A stretch of DNA of 21,867 nt from DASUDX01 sp036275365 (lineage in GTDB: Bacteria; Pseudomonadota; Gammaproteobacteria; Nevskiales; Nevskiaceae), in contig DASUDX010000111.1 of the NCBI GenBank assembly GCA_036275365.1, positions 1-21,867 of the forward strand, given 5' to 3'. A program made the translations under genes and the position numbers. The notes below the pieces were generated by a model, which did no database searches, was not told the origin of the DNA, and worked only from the letters and a program-made list of their open reading frames with translations. Shown here in pieces: positions 1-7,133 of the stretch; the stretch's first letter is position 1; each line of letters begins with the position of its first letter.

Positions 1-104
1 ACCTGGCGGCGCAGCCGCTTGGCCAGCTTGTTGGATTCCAGGCGCGCCTTCTCGGCGGGCGAGGCCGTCTTGCGGGTGGGGAAGGGAACGAGCGTCTCTT
101 GCAT
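1..104 (-). CDS. ttcA: tRNA 2-thiocytidine biosynthesis protein TtcA, N-terminal fragment (runs off the window)
   Basis: Only the first 34 codons are in the window. The gene is transcribed leftward and continues past position 1. The peptide starts MQETLVPFPTRKTA and ends with KLAKRLRRQV, which matches the start of TtcA (E. coli TtcA has KLQKRLRRNVG in the same place). TtcA is a cytosolic iron-sulphur, ATP-dependent enzyme that thiolates cytidine 32 of certain tRNAs. Its PP-loop and cysteine motifs lie outside the window, so the call rests on this short stretch. A second in-frame ATG at 113 would add three residues (MRA). Neither start has a clear Shine-Dalgarno sequence. The peptide transporter gene lies upstream on the same strand, with a strong hairpin in between, so ttcA is probably transcribed separately. 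Confidence 0.7.
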   Translation of the reverse strand, partial: MQETLVPFPTRKTASPAEKARLESNKLAKRLRRQ

Positions 105-147
105 GGCGCGCATGTTAGCCCGCCGGCCGCCCGGGCCCGAATAGCGC

Positions 148-186
148 GGTCCGGCCAGGGCCGCCCGCCGCAGCCCTCGCCGGACC
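148..186 (-). terminator. Long hairpin between the peptide transporter gene and ttcA; possible terminator
   Basis: Arms 148-161 and 173-186 pair as GGTCCGGC with GCCGGACC and, after one C-C mismatch, AGGGC with GCCCT, around an 11-base loop. The hairpin begins about 15 bases after the stop of the leftward transporter gene. No T-run follows it on the minus strand, so it is not a canonical intrinsic terminator; it could protect the 3' end or assist Rho-dependent termination. Confidence 0.4.
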
Positions 187-200
187 CAGGAGACGGTTGA

Positions 201-2018
201 TCAGGCGCTGGCCTTGTCGTCCTCGCGCACGAAGGTGGTTTCCTTGAACCACATCGCATAGAAGATGAAGAGCACGGACACGCCCGCCATCAGGGCGGCG
301 AAGAACAGGAAGTAGACCGGCCCGACCAGCGAATAGGTGGACACCTCGGCCTGGGCGGCGTCGAAGCTGCCGGTGCTCTTCACCGGCTCGCGGTTGACCT
401 TGTCGAGCAGGCGCACGCGGCTGTTGGCGGCGTCGATCTCGCCCACCAGATAGGTGCCGGCCAGGGCCTCGGTCTGGCCATCGGCCAGCACCACGCTGAT
501 GCCGGCGCTGCCGGCGAAGTCGATCTTCTGCCCGGGGACGAACTCGCCGGCGCCATCGAGGGTGACCCAGGTCTGCTCGCCGGTCTCCACGCTGCGGGCG
601 GTGAGCGGCTCGATCATGATGGTGTTGACCGCGGCGGTGAAGGCGTTGCCGACGCTGGTGGAGAGCAGGAACAGGCTCATGATGAAGCTCTTCATGTACA
701 GCGGCGCCTGCTTGTAGCTGTACTCGAGCGCGGTGATCGACACCAGCACCTCGGCGGCGGTGAGCACGCCGTAGGCGGCGATCTGCCACCACATGTTGAC
801 CACATGGCCGTCCTGGATGCGGCCTTCGATCCAGGCCACGATCAGGAACGAGCTGGCGACGGTGAAGAAGCCGATGCCGATCTTGCGCAGCGGGGTCACC
901 TCGAAGAAGCGGCCGAGCAGCGGGTAGATGCCGAAGGTGAAGATCGGCACCAGCAGCAGGATGAACAGGCCGTTCACCACCTGCACCTGGGCCGGCAGCA
1001 TCTGGTAGGCGGCGAGGTTCTCGAAGCCGGGCACGCCCTCGAGGAAGCCGAACAGGCGCTTGTCCATCAGCGCGCTCTGCGCCTGGATGGTCCAGCTGTT
1101 GCCGTTGGACTGGTCCCACAGGCTCCAGAAGAAGGCGATGAACAGGTACAGCCCGCCGAGCTTGCCGACGATGCGCAGGCCCTCACCGGTGAGCGAGCGC
1201 TCCAGCCAGGTGCGCAGCTCGGGGGCCAGCGCCTTGCGCAGGCCGGTGTTGAGGAACAGCCAGGTGACCGCGGCGAAGGTGCCGAGCAGGGTGGCGGTGG
1301 CGACCAGGATGTTGCGGCCGCTGGCCATGTAGACCCAGCCGGTGAAGGCGAGCACCGCGGCGAACACCAGCAGGAAGGCCGGCAGGGCGAGGCCCGGCTT
1401 GCTCATCGCCGCCGGCACCACGGCGAACTTGCGACGGCCCATCCAGAACACCAGGGTGGCGAAGGCCATCATCGCGCCGGGCACGCCGAAGGCCCACTTG
1501 GGACCGTACTCGGGATCGGCCAGCAGCTCCGGGCAGAAGTAGATCGAGATCGACGAGCCGGCGTTGATGGCGATGTAGAAGTAGCTGAAGGCGCGTTCGA
1601 TCAGATGCGCATTGCTGGCGGTGAACTGGTCACCGACATTGGTGGAGACGCAGGGCTTGATGCCGCCGGTGCCGAAGGCGACCAGGAACATGCCCAGCAG
1701 CAGCATGGTCTCGTTCTCGCCGCCGAAGGCGATGACGAAGCAGCCCGCCACATAGACCATCGAGAAGCTGATGATGGTGCGGAACTTGGCCAGGAACACA
1801 TCGGAGACGATGGCGCCGAGCAGTGGGAAGAAGTAGGCGCCCGACTTGAACAGCGCCTGCCAGGTCGCCGCCTTGGCGTCGCCGAACTGCAGGAAGTCGA
1901 TCATGTACGCCACGAGAATGGCGTTGATGCCGTAGAAGCAGAACCGCTCGGCGAACTCGTTGACGACGATGTAGGGGATGCTCGACGGCATCCGCGCGGC
2001 GGGGCTGGCGGTAGACAT
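201..2018 (-). CDS. POT/PTR2-family proton-dependent oligopeptide transporter
   Basis: This is a 605-residue inner-membrane proton-coupled di/tripeptide symporter of the POT family. The N-terminal ExxERF proton-coupling motif is present (EFAERFCFYG, residues 21-30). The PTR2 signatures follow as GTGGIKPCVSTNVGDQF (about 116-132) and FSYFYIAINAGS (about 144-155). Hydrophobic helices fill the rest. The protein is about 100 residues longer than E. coli DtpA. The excess is mainly a hydrophilic stretch at about 470-560, just before the final helix, recalling the extracellular domain of animal PepT proteins in position. I chose the ATG at 2018; a TTG at 2039 would add seven residues, and neither has a strong ribosome binding site. 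Close relatives can be peptide or peptidomimetic transporters; substrate choice cannot be read from sequence. It appears to be a single-gene unit. Confidence 0.93.
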   Translation of the reverse strand: MSTASPAARMPSSIPYIVVNEFAERFCFYGINAILVAYMIDFLQFGDAKAATWQALFKSGAYFFPLLGAIVSDVFLAKFRTIISFSMVYVAGCFVIAFGGENETMLLLGMFLVAFGTGGIKPCVSTNVGDQFTASNAHLIERAFSYFYIAINAGSSISIYFCPELLADPEYGPKWAFGVPGAMMAFATLVFWMGRRKFAVVPAAMSKPGLALPAFLLVFAAVLAFTGWVYMASGRNILVATATLLGTFAAVTWLFLNTGLRKALAPELRTWLERSLTGEGLRIVGKLGGLYLFIAFFWSLWDQSNGNSWTIQAQSALMDKRLFGFLEGVPGFENLAAYQMLPAQVQVVNGLFILLLVPIFTFGIYPLLGRFFEVTPLRKIGIGFFTVASSFLIVAWIEGRIQDGHVVNMWWQIAAYGVLTAAEVLVSITALEYSYKQAPLYMKSFIMSLFLLSTSVGNAFTAAVNTIMIEPLTARSVETGEQTWVTLDGAGEFVPGQKIDFAGSAGISVVLADGQTEALAGTYLVGEIDAANSRVRLLDKVNREPVKSTGSFDAAQAEVSTYSLVGPVYFLFFAALMAGVSVLFIFYAMWFKETTFVREDDKASA

Positions 2019-2102
2019 GATCAGGGTGTCGGTTGGCAAAAACAGGCCGGAGTGTAGTGGCGGCCCACGCCGCCCGCCTGAAGGGTTGCCCCGGGGTGGG
2101 GG

Positions 2103-2729
2103 CTAGGCGGGGTCGTAGCCGAACAGCTCGAAATCGCGCCGGTAGAACTGGCGGACCCAGTCCTTGAGCGGCTCGTCGTAATAGCCCGCCCAGTGGGCGT
2201 GGCGCGATTCATTGACCCGCTCCAGCGCCACCGCCGGCAGGCCCAGGCGGGCACAGATCGCCTCGTAGTCGCTCTGCAGCTGCTCCTGGCGGCCCACCTG
2301 GTCCACCAGCAGCCGGCCGTCGGCATCGGCGAGGAACTCGTGCTGCGGGCGGAACACCACATGCTGGAACGGCCGCAGCTCGAAGGCGACATGGCGCATG
2401 AAGGCGGTGGGCGCGCTCTCGAAAGCACCGCTGCGCTTGGCCAGGAAGGCGCAGTACGAAACGAAGCGCTCGAAGGGATGACGGACGAAGCCGAACTTGA
2501 AGTAGCCCCCGAACAGCGCCTCGCCCAGCACCGGGCGGATCTGCAGCGCGCTGATGTGGCCGTGGGGGATCTCGCGCAGCGCCGGGAAGGGAAACTGCTT
2601 CTTCACGAACAGCCCCACCTGTTCCAGGTCGTCCTCGCCCAGCTGGGGCCGCAGGGCCTGGCGGATGGCATGGGTGGCGGTCTTGGGCACCGCGATGAAG
2701 ATGAAGCGATGGCGGTGGGAGATGATCAC
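2103..2729 (-). CDS. Sulfotransferase-family protein (Sulfotransfer_2 type)
   Basis: A 208-residue protein with the two PAPS-binding motifs of sulfotransferases: the 5'-phosphosulfate loop as PKTATH (residues 15-20), following a beta strand rich in I/F/V, and the 3'-phosphate motif as FVRHPFERFVS (81-91). The family transfers sulfate from PAPS to hydroxyl or amino groups; members like this often act on carbohydrates, but the acceptor is unknown. No signal peptide or membrane segment is seen, so it should be cytosolic. The start is GTG at 2729. Its GTGA overlaps the TGA stop of the dioxygenase gene by four bases, so the two are very likely translationally coupled. It is the last gene of the MATE-dioxygenase-sulfotransferase set. 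No PAPS-synthesis genes are in the window. Confidence 0.85.
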   Translation of the reverse strand: MIISHRHRFIFIAVPKTATHAIRQALRPQLGEDDLEQVGLFVKKQFPFPALREIPHGHISALQIRPVLGEALFGGYFKFGFVRHPFERFVSYCAFLAKRSGAFESAPTAFMRHVAFELRPFQHVVFRPQHEFLADADGRLLVDQVGRQEQLQSDYEAICARLGLPAVALERVNESRHAHWAGYYDEPLKDWVRQFYRRDFELFGYDPA

Positions 2730-3730
2730 GCGCGGTCTCCCGGCACGCCCCCGCTCTCGCCGCCGAGGGCGGTACCCGGCACCGGCAGCTGCAGCACATA
2801 GCGCAGGATGCGCGCATCCAGCACCGCCAGCGCCGCGAGGCCGTTGGAGCGCATGGCGAGCCCGCCACCGGCCGCCTGGGCGTGGGCGCGGCCCTGGCTG
2901 CGCAGCTGCAGGTAGTAGGACCAGCCGCGCTCCTCGCCGCCATGCTGCGACCACAGATGGCGCCATTCCTGGGCGAAGCCGCGCAGCGCCGCATGAAAGG
3001 CCAGCAGCCGCGGCCGGGGCTCCTCCACGCCGGGGGCGGCGAGATCGGCGAGCAGATCCTCCACCAGGCGGTCGAGCTCGCCCGGGTGCATGACCGGCTC
3101 GACGTTGTAGCGCTCGGTGGCGATCTCCACCGCAAGCCCCGGCTGGTAGGGCTGGGGCACCAGCGCCAGCGGCTGCTCGAAGTGCTGCCACTGGCCACGC
3201 CGGGCCAGTGCCCAGAATGCCGCGCTGCCCACGGTATCGGCCACCAGATGGATGCGCGGCTCGGGGCTGTCGTTGAGCACCTGGTGCGGGCGCCAGTTGT
3301 CGAACAGCCAGGCCTCGCCCTCGGCCATGTGCACGGTCTGCGCCCCGCACTGGAAGCGCACCTCCGGCCGGGTCCGCACCGGGATGTGGATGCGCACGCG
3401 GTCGTACCAGTGATAGCCGGCATCGCAATGCGGCGGCACCCGGGCGCCGGGCGCCAGCTGCATCAGCCGCGAGCGGCTGAACACCACGCCGAAGCCGGCG
3501 AGCACCTGGGTGATGTAGGGGCAGGCGCGCAGATGGGCGGTCGGCAGCATCGGCCCGACGAAGGCATCGTTCTCCTCGCCGCGGCTGGAGATCAGCCGCA
3601 CCGCGCTGTTGCCGGCGTAGTCGGTGGGATGGCGGGACCAGGCGCTCTCCGGCAGCGCCTCCACCTCGGCGCGCAGACGCGCGGCATCGAAGCGCAGCGG
3701 CAGCCGGCAGAACTCGTAGGGCAGCTTCAT
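2726..3730 (-). CDS. Aspartyl/asparaginyl beta-hydroxylase-like Fe(II)/2-oxoglutarate dioxygenase
   Basis: A 334-residue protein whose first half matches the AspH-type double-stranded beta-helix fold (Pfam Asp_Arg_Hydrox). Probable iron ligands are H101 and D103 in PPHCDAGYHW and H149 in NWRPHQVLND. R159 in PRIHLV fits the 2-oxoglutarate-binding arginine. The H-to-H (48) and H-to-R (10) spacings agree with the family. Mammalian AspH lacks the acidic ligand, whereas this protein has HxD, as other bacterial members do. The family hydroxylates amino acids or residues in peptides; the substrate here is unknown. Residues about 170-334 form a second region I do not recognise. A strong GGAGGAG site lies just before the ATG at 3730. 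It is 19 bases downstream of the MATE gene and overlaps the sulfotransferase gene by four bases. Confidence 0.82.
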   Translation of the reverse strand: MKLPYEFCRLPLRFDAARLRAEVEALPESAWSRHPTDYAGNSAVRLISSRGEENDAFVGPMLPTAHLRACPYITQVLAGFGVVFSRSRLMQLAPGARVPPHCDAGYHWYDRVRIHIPVRTRPEVRFQCGAQTVHMAEGEAWLFDNWRPHQVLNDSPEPRIHLVADTVGSAAFWALARRGQWQHFEQPLALVPQPYQPGLAVEIATERYNVEPVMHPGELDRLVEDLLADLAAPGVEEPRPRLLAFHAALRGFAQEWRHLWSQHGGEERGWSYYLQLRSQGRAHAQAAGGGLAMRSNGLAALAVLDARILRYVLQLPVPGTALGGESGGVPGDRA

Positions 3731-3749
3731 CGGCTCCTCCTCGCCGGGC

Positions 3750-5072
3750 TCAGACCTTGATCCGCACCCAGGCGCGCTTCTGCCAGGCCGCGGCCAGCAC
3801 CAGCGACTGCAGGCCGCGGTAGGCGGTCATGGCGAGCCAGATGCTGCTCAGGCCCAGGCCCCAGACCGGCCCCAGCAGCCAGGCCAGCGGCAGGAACAGG
3901 CCCCACTGCAGGCCCACGGTCACCCCCATCACCAGCCGCGCGGCGCCGACGCCGAACAGCGCGTGCATGAGGATCAGGCCCAGCCCGTCGATCAGGATGC
4001 CGAGGCCGATCAGCCGCAGCGGCAGGGTGCCCAGCGCCACCAGTGCCGGATCGCGCAGGAACAGGCCCAGCAGCAGCTCCGGACAGACCACCATCGGCAG
4101 GCCGATCAGGGCGAACAGGCCCAGCGCCACCCGGTACACATCCCAGGGCCAGCGGTGGGCATCCACCGGATCGCCGCGGCCCAGGGCCTGGCCGGCCAGG
4201 GTGGCGGCGGCGAGGCCAAAGCCGATGCCCGGCAGCACCGCCACCAGGGTGATGTTGATCAGCACATTGGCCACCGCCAGCTCCGCGGTGCCGACCTGAC
4301 CGACGATCCAGAACAGCACGGTGAAGCCGGCGGCGAACAGCAGCTGCTGCACCGAGGAGGGCAGGCCCAGCCGCAGCAGATTGCGCAGCTGCTCGCCGGA
4401 GGGGCGGGCGATCAGGAAGCCCGCCGGCCGGGCGTGGCGCGCGCCCAGCCAGAAATAGGTGGCGGTGCCGATCAGGATCGACACCGTGGTGCCGATGCCG
4501 GCCCCGGTGGTCCCCAGCGCCGGCAGGCCGAAATGGCCATAGATCAGCGCCCAGTTGAGCACGATGTTGAGGCTGTGCATCCACAGCAGGGTGTAGAGAT
4601 ACAGCCGCGCCAGCTTGACCGCGCTCCAGTAGCCGCGGAAGGAGAAGTTCATGCCGATCGCCGCCACGCTCACCAGCCGCCACTGCAGGTAGGGCGTGCC
4701 CTCGGCCACCACCGCCGGATCGTCGTTGAGCAGGCCGAGGATCTCCGGGGCGAACAGAATCATCAGCGCCGACAGCGGCAGGCCCAGGGCCAGCGACAGC
4801 AGCAGTCCGCCGTTGAGGGGCAGCGCGGTTTCACCGAGGCGGCCCTCGCCGTAGCGGCGCGCCGCCACCGCCTGCACCGCGCTGGACAGCCCGGTGATGA
4901 AGCCCACCGCCATGAAGGTGAGGAAGCTGGCGAGCCCCACTCCGGCCAGCGCCGCCGGGCCGAGGCCGCCGACCAGCGCGGTGTCGACCAGGTTGAGGAT
5001 GTTCTGCGAGGTCATGGCGCCGATGATCGGCAGCGCCAGGGCCAGCACCTCGCGGGAGCGGGCGGAGAGCAT
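3750..5072 (-). CDS. MATE-family multidrug/metabolite efflux transporter
   Basis: A 440-residue membrane protein with about twelve hydrophobic segments in two homologous halves, the usual size for MATE exporters. The N-terminus (ALALPIIGAMTSQNILNLVD, then TALVGGLG) is typical of the DinF/NorM-like branch, with D30 in helix 1 at the position of the conserved cation-coupling aspartate. MATE proteins export organic cations, drugs or metabolites using a Na+ or H+ gradient. I chose the ATG at 5072 (MLSARSREVL); upstream in-frame sequence is poor in family features. It is the first gene of a leftward set with the dioxygenase and sulfotransferase, which suggests, without proving it, that it exports their product. 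It is divergent from the repeat-protein genes across 124 bases. Confidence 0.92.
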   Translation of the reverse strand: MLSARSREVLALALPIIGAMTSQNILNLVDTALVGGLGPAALAGVGLASFLTFMAVGFITGLSSAVQAVAARRYGEGRLGETALPLNGGLLLSLALGLPLSALMILFAPEILGLLNDDPAVVAEGTPYLQWRLVSVAAIGMNFSFRGYWSAVKLARLYLYTLLWMHSLNIVLNWALIYGHFGLPALGTTGAGIGTTVSILIGTATYFWLGARHARPAGFLIARPSGEQLRNLLRLGLPSSVQQLLFAAGFTVLFWIVGQVGTAELAVANVLINITLVAVLPGIGFGLAAATLAGQALGRGDPVDAHRWPWDVYRVALGLFALIGLPMVVCPELLLGLFLRDPALVALGTLPLRLIGLGILIDGLGLILMHALFGVGAARLVMGVTVGLQWGLFLPLAWLLGPVWGLGLSSIWLAMTAYRGLQSLVLAAAWQKRAWVRIKV

Positions 5073-5140
5073 GCGAACGGGATTCCAGGGGCCCGCGAGC
5101 GGGACCGTCAGAGCGTAGCAGCGCGGGTATGTTTTGTTGC

Positions 5141-5170
5141 TTGCCGCCTGACGCGGGTGCCAGATAGGCT
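5141..5170 (+). promoter_or_regulatory. Weak candidate sigma-70 promoter for the repeat-protein/waaA operon
   Basis: TTGCCG (5141-5146) and TAGGCT (5165-5170) are separated by 18 bases, about 27 bases before the start codon at 5197. The -10 match is poor, so this is only the best available candidate in the 124-base divergent region. Confidence 0.25.
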
Positions 5171-5196
5171 CGCTGCGATCCCTCTGGAAGCCTCCC

Positions 5197-6174
5197 ATGC
5201 GCCTGTCCCGTCCGCTGTTCCTCACGGTTCTCGCCGCGGCCGCACCGGCCCTGTGGGCCCAGCCGGGCACTCCGGCCGCCGATCCCGCGCTGCCGGTCAA
5301 CGCGCGGCCCGGCGAGTGCTATGCCCGGGTCTACATCGCGCCGCAGTTCCGCACGGTGAGCGAGACGGTGCTCAAGACCGCCGCCAGCGAGCGCATCGAG
5401 ATCATCCCCGAGCAGTACGAGTGGGTGGACGAGACGGTTCTGGTCAAGCCGGCCAGCGAGCGGGTGGTGCAGGTGCTGCCGGCCGAGTACCGCACGGTGG
5501 AGGAGCAGGTGCTGGTCAAGCCCGCCTCCGAGCGCATCGAGGAGATTCCCGCCACCTACCGCACGGTGGAGGAGACCGAGCTGGTCAAGCCGGCGACCAC
5601 GATGTGGAAGCCCGGCCGTGGTCTGATCGAGAAGGTCGACAACATGACCGGCGACATCATGTGCCTGGTCGAGGTGCCGGCCGAGTACCGCACGGTCAAG
5701 AAGCAGGTGATCGACACCCCGGCCAGCACCCGCCGCATTCCGATCCCGGCCGAGTACCAGACCGTGCGCCGCCAGGAACTGGTGCGCGAGGCCCAGGTGA
5801 TCAAGGAAACCGTGCCGGCGCAGTACCAGACGGTGAAGGTGCGCAAGCTGGTCAGCCCGGCCCGCGAGCAGCGCCTGCCGGTGCCGGCCGAGTACCAGAC
5901 CCTGACCCGCCAGGAGAAGGTGGCGGATGGGCGCATGGAGTGGAAATCGGTGCTGTGCGAGACCAACGCCACGCCGGAAACCGTGCTCGAGCTGCAGCAG
6001 GCGCTGGCCCGCGCCGGCTATGACCCGGGCAAGATCGACGGCCGTCTCGGCGCGCAGACGCTCGAGGCGGTCAAGAGCTACCAGGGCGCCCAGGGCCTGG
6101 CCCAGGGCGGGGTGACGCTGGAAACCCTCGAGCGCCTGGGCGTGCGCATGCGCAGCAGCGCTGGCGGCATCTGA
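5197..6174 (+). CDS. Exported repeat protein with C-terminal peptidoglycan-binding domain (copy 1)
   Basis: A 325-residue protein. Residues 1-21 are a signal peptide (cleavage probable after ALWA). Residues about 47-250 consist of about eight imperfect repeats of about 23 residues with the consensus (I/V)PAEYxTVxxxxLVKPASER, for example at 95-117 and 160-182. One repeat is interrupted at about 134-158 by an insert containing C156. Residues about 257-315 form a PG_binding_1-like domain (VLELQQALARAGYDPGKIDG). Three cysteines (C41, C156, C254) are shared with the next gene. The protein should be periplasmic or wall-associated. The repeats have no function known to me; the charged beta-type pattern suggests an elongated structural or anchoring role. 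GGAAG precedes the ATG. First gene of the operon leading to waaA. Confidence 0.8.
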   Translation: MRLSRPLFLTVLAAAAPALWAQPGTPAADPALPVNARPGECYARVYIAPQFRTVSETVLKTAASERIEIIPEQYEWVDETVLVKPASERVVQVLPAEYRTVEEQVLVKPASERIEEIPATYRTVEETELVKPATTMWKPGRGLIEKVDNMTGDIMCLVEVPAEYRTVKKQVIDTPASTRRIPIPAEYQTVRRQELVREAQVIKETVPAQYQTVKVRKLVSPAREQRLPVPAEYQTLTRQEKVADGRMEWKSVLCETNATPETVLELQQALARAGYDPGKIDGRLGAQTLEAVKSYQGAQGLAQGGVTLETLERLGVRMRSSAGGI

Positions 6175-6182
6175 GACCGCTG

Positions 6183-7109
6183 ATGGCCTCGCCGCTGCGC
6201 AGGCTGGCCCTGCTGCTGGTGCTGGGCACCAGCGCGGCAGCGAGCGCCAGTGAGCTGCCGGCGCTGATCGCCGAGCCGCCGGCGGCGCGGCCGGGCGAGT
6301 GCTGGACCACCGTGCTGGTGCCGCCGGTGCTGGAGCGGCGCAGCGAATCGGTGCTCAAGACCCCGGCGACGGTGCGCCTGGAGCCGGTGCCGGCGCGCTA
6401 CGAGTGGGTCGAGGAAACCGTGGTCAAGCCTGCGGGCGAGATCGATCTGCTGGTCGAACCGGCGGTCTACGAGACCCGCGAGGAGCAGGTGCTGGTGAGC
6501 CCGGCCCGCACGGTGGAGAAGCGCATCCCGCCGCGGTACCGGTACGAGGAAGTGAAGGTGCCGGTGCAGCAGGGCACCACCCTGCGGCCCAATGCCGGCA
6601 GCGAGGCGCTGTGCGTGGTCGAGGCGCCGGTGGCCTGGCGGATCGAGCGGCGGCGGGTGCTGGTGGAACCGGCCCGCGTGGAAGCCCTCGAGCAGCCGGC
6701 GCGCTACAAGACGGTGGTTCACAAGACCAAGATCAAGGACGCGGTGACCCGCCGGGTGCAGCGCGGCGAGCGCCGCATCACCCGCCGGGTCAAGCAGCTG
6801 GTGGAGCCGGCCAGCACCCGCGAGGTACCGGTGCCGGCGGTGTACGAGACCGTCGAGACCCTGGTGCAGGTGCAGCCGCCGCGCAGCGAGTGGCGGGCGG
6901 TGCTGTGCGGCACCAATGCCGATCGCGAGCAGGTGCGCCAGCTGCAGGCGGCGCTGGCCCGCGAGGGCTTTGATCCGGGTCCGGTGGATGGCGCCCTCGG
7001 CCGCCAGACCCAGGAGGCGCTGCTGGCCTACCAGCAGGCGCGCGGCCTGGCCCCGCTCGGCTTCACCCGCGAAACCCTCGACCGCCTCGGCATCGCCCCG
7101 CCGGGCTGA
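6183..7109 (+). CDS. Exported repeat protein with C-terminal peptidoglycan-binding domain (copy 2, paralogue of upstream gene)
   Basis: A 308-residue paralogue of the preceding gene, eight bases downstream. It has a signal peptide (residues 1 to about 22), RPGEC near the mature N-terminus, degenerate PAxYxTV repeats (about 69-235), and a C-terminal PG_binding_1-like domain (VRQLQAALAREGFDPGPVDG, about 251-270). The three cysteines recur as C40, C144 and C242; the second-to-third spacing is 98 residues, exactly as in copy 1. The repeats are more arginine/lysine-rich and more diverged, especially at 175-205. This is an old tandem duplication with both copies intact. No classical Shine-Dalgarno is obvious, and coupling to the upstream stop is likely. 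The function is unknown; periplasmic peptidoglycan association is inferred from the domain and signal peptide. Confidence 0.78.
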   Translation: MASPLRRLALLLVLGTSAAASASELPALIAEPPAARPGECWTTVLVPPVLERRSESVLKTPATVRLEPVPARYEWVEETVVKPAGEIDLLVEPAVYETREEQVLVSPARTVEKRIPPRYRYEEVKVPVQQGTTLRPNAGSEALCVVEAPVAWRIERRRVLVEPARVEALEQPARYKTVVHKTKIKDAVTRRVQRGERRITRRVKQLVEPASTREVPVPAVYETVETLVQVQPPRSEWRAVLCGTNADREQVRQLQAALAREGFDPGPVDGALGRQTQEALLAYQQARGLAPLGFTRETLDRLGIAPPG

Positions 7110-7133
7110 AGCGCGCCCCCGTAAGCTGGCGCC

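Noticed and set aside
804..2057. Long open frame on the plus strand opposite the POT transporter (417 codons)
   Set aside because: It mirrors the transporter codons in a GC-rich gene; its translation is a Gln/Glu/His/Gly-rich mix without any domain. The same applies to the long frames at 6078-8117 (minus), 3963-6023 (plus), 15156-16871 (minus) and the upstream part of the long frame at 19285-21393 (minus).
2059..2074. Small hairpin GGCGGC-CCAC-GCCGCC after the sulfotransferase gene as its terminator
   Set aside because: The stem is only 6 bp, no T-run follows, and such palindromes are frequent by chance in this base composition.
5150..5168. TGGCACCC on the minus strand as a sigma-54 promoter for the MATE operon
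   Set aside because: The -24-like half is present, but the required GC of the TTGC half at the right spacing is missing.
5330..5960. Regularly spaced DNA repeats in the first repeat-protein gene as a possible CRISPR-like or satellite array
   Set aside because: They are in-frame, degenerate and encode the PAEYxTV protein repeats; there are no unique spacers and no cas genes.
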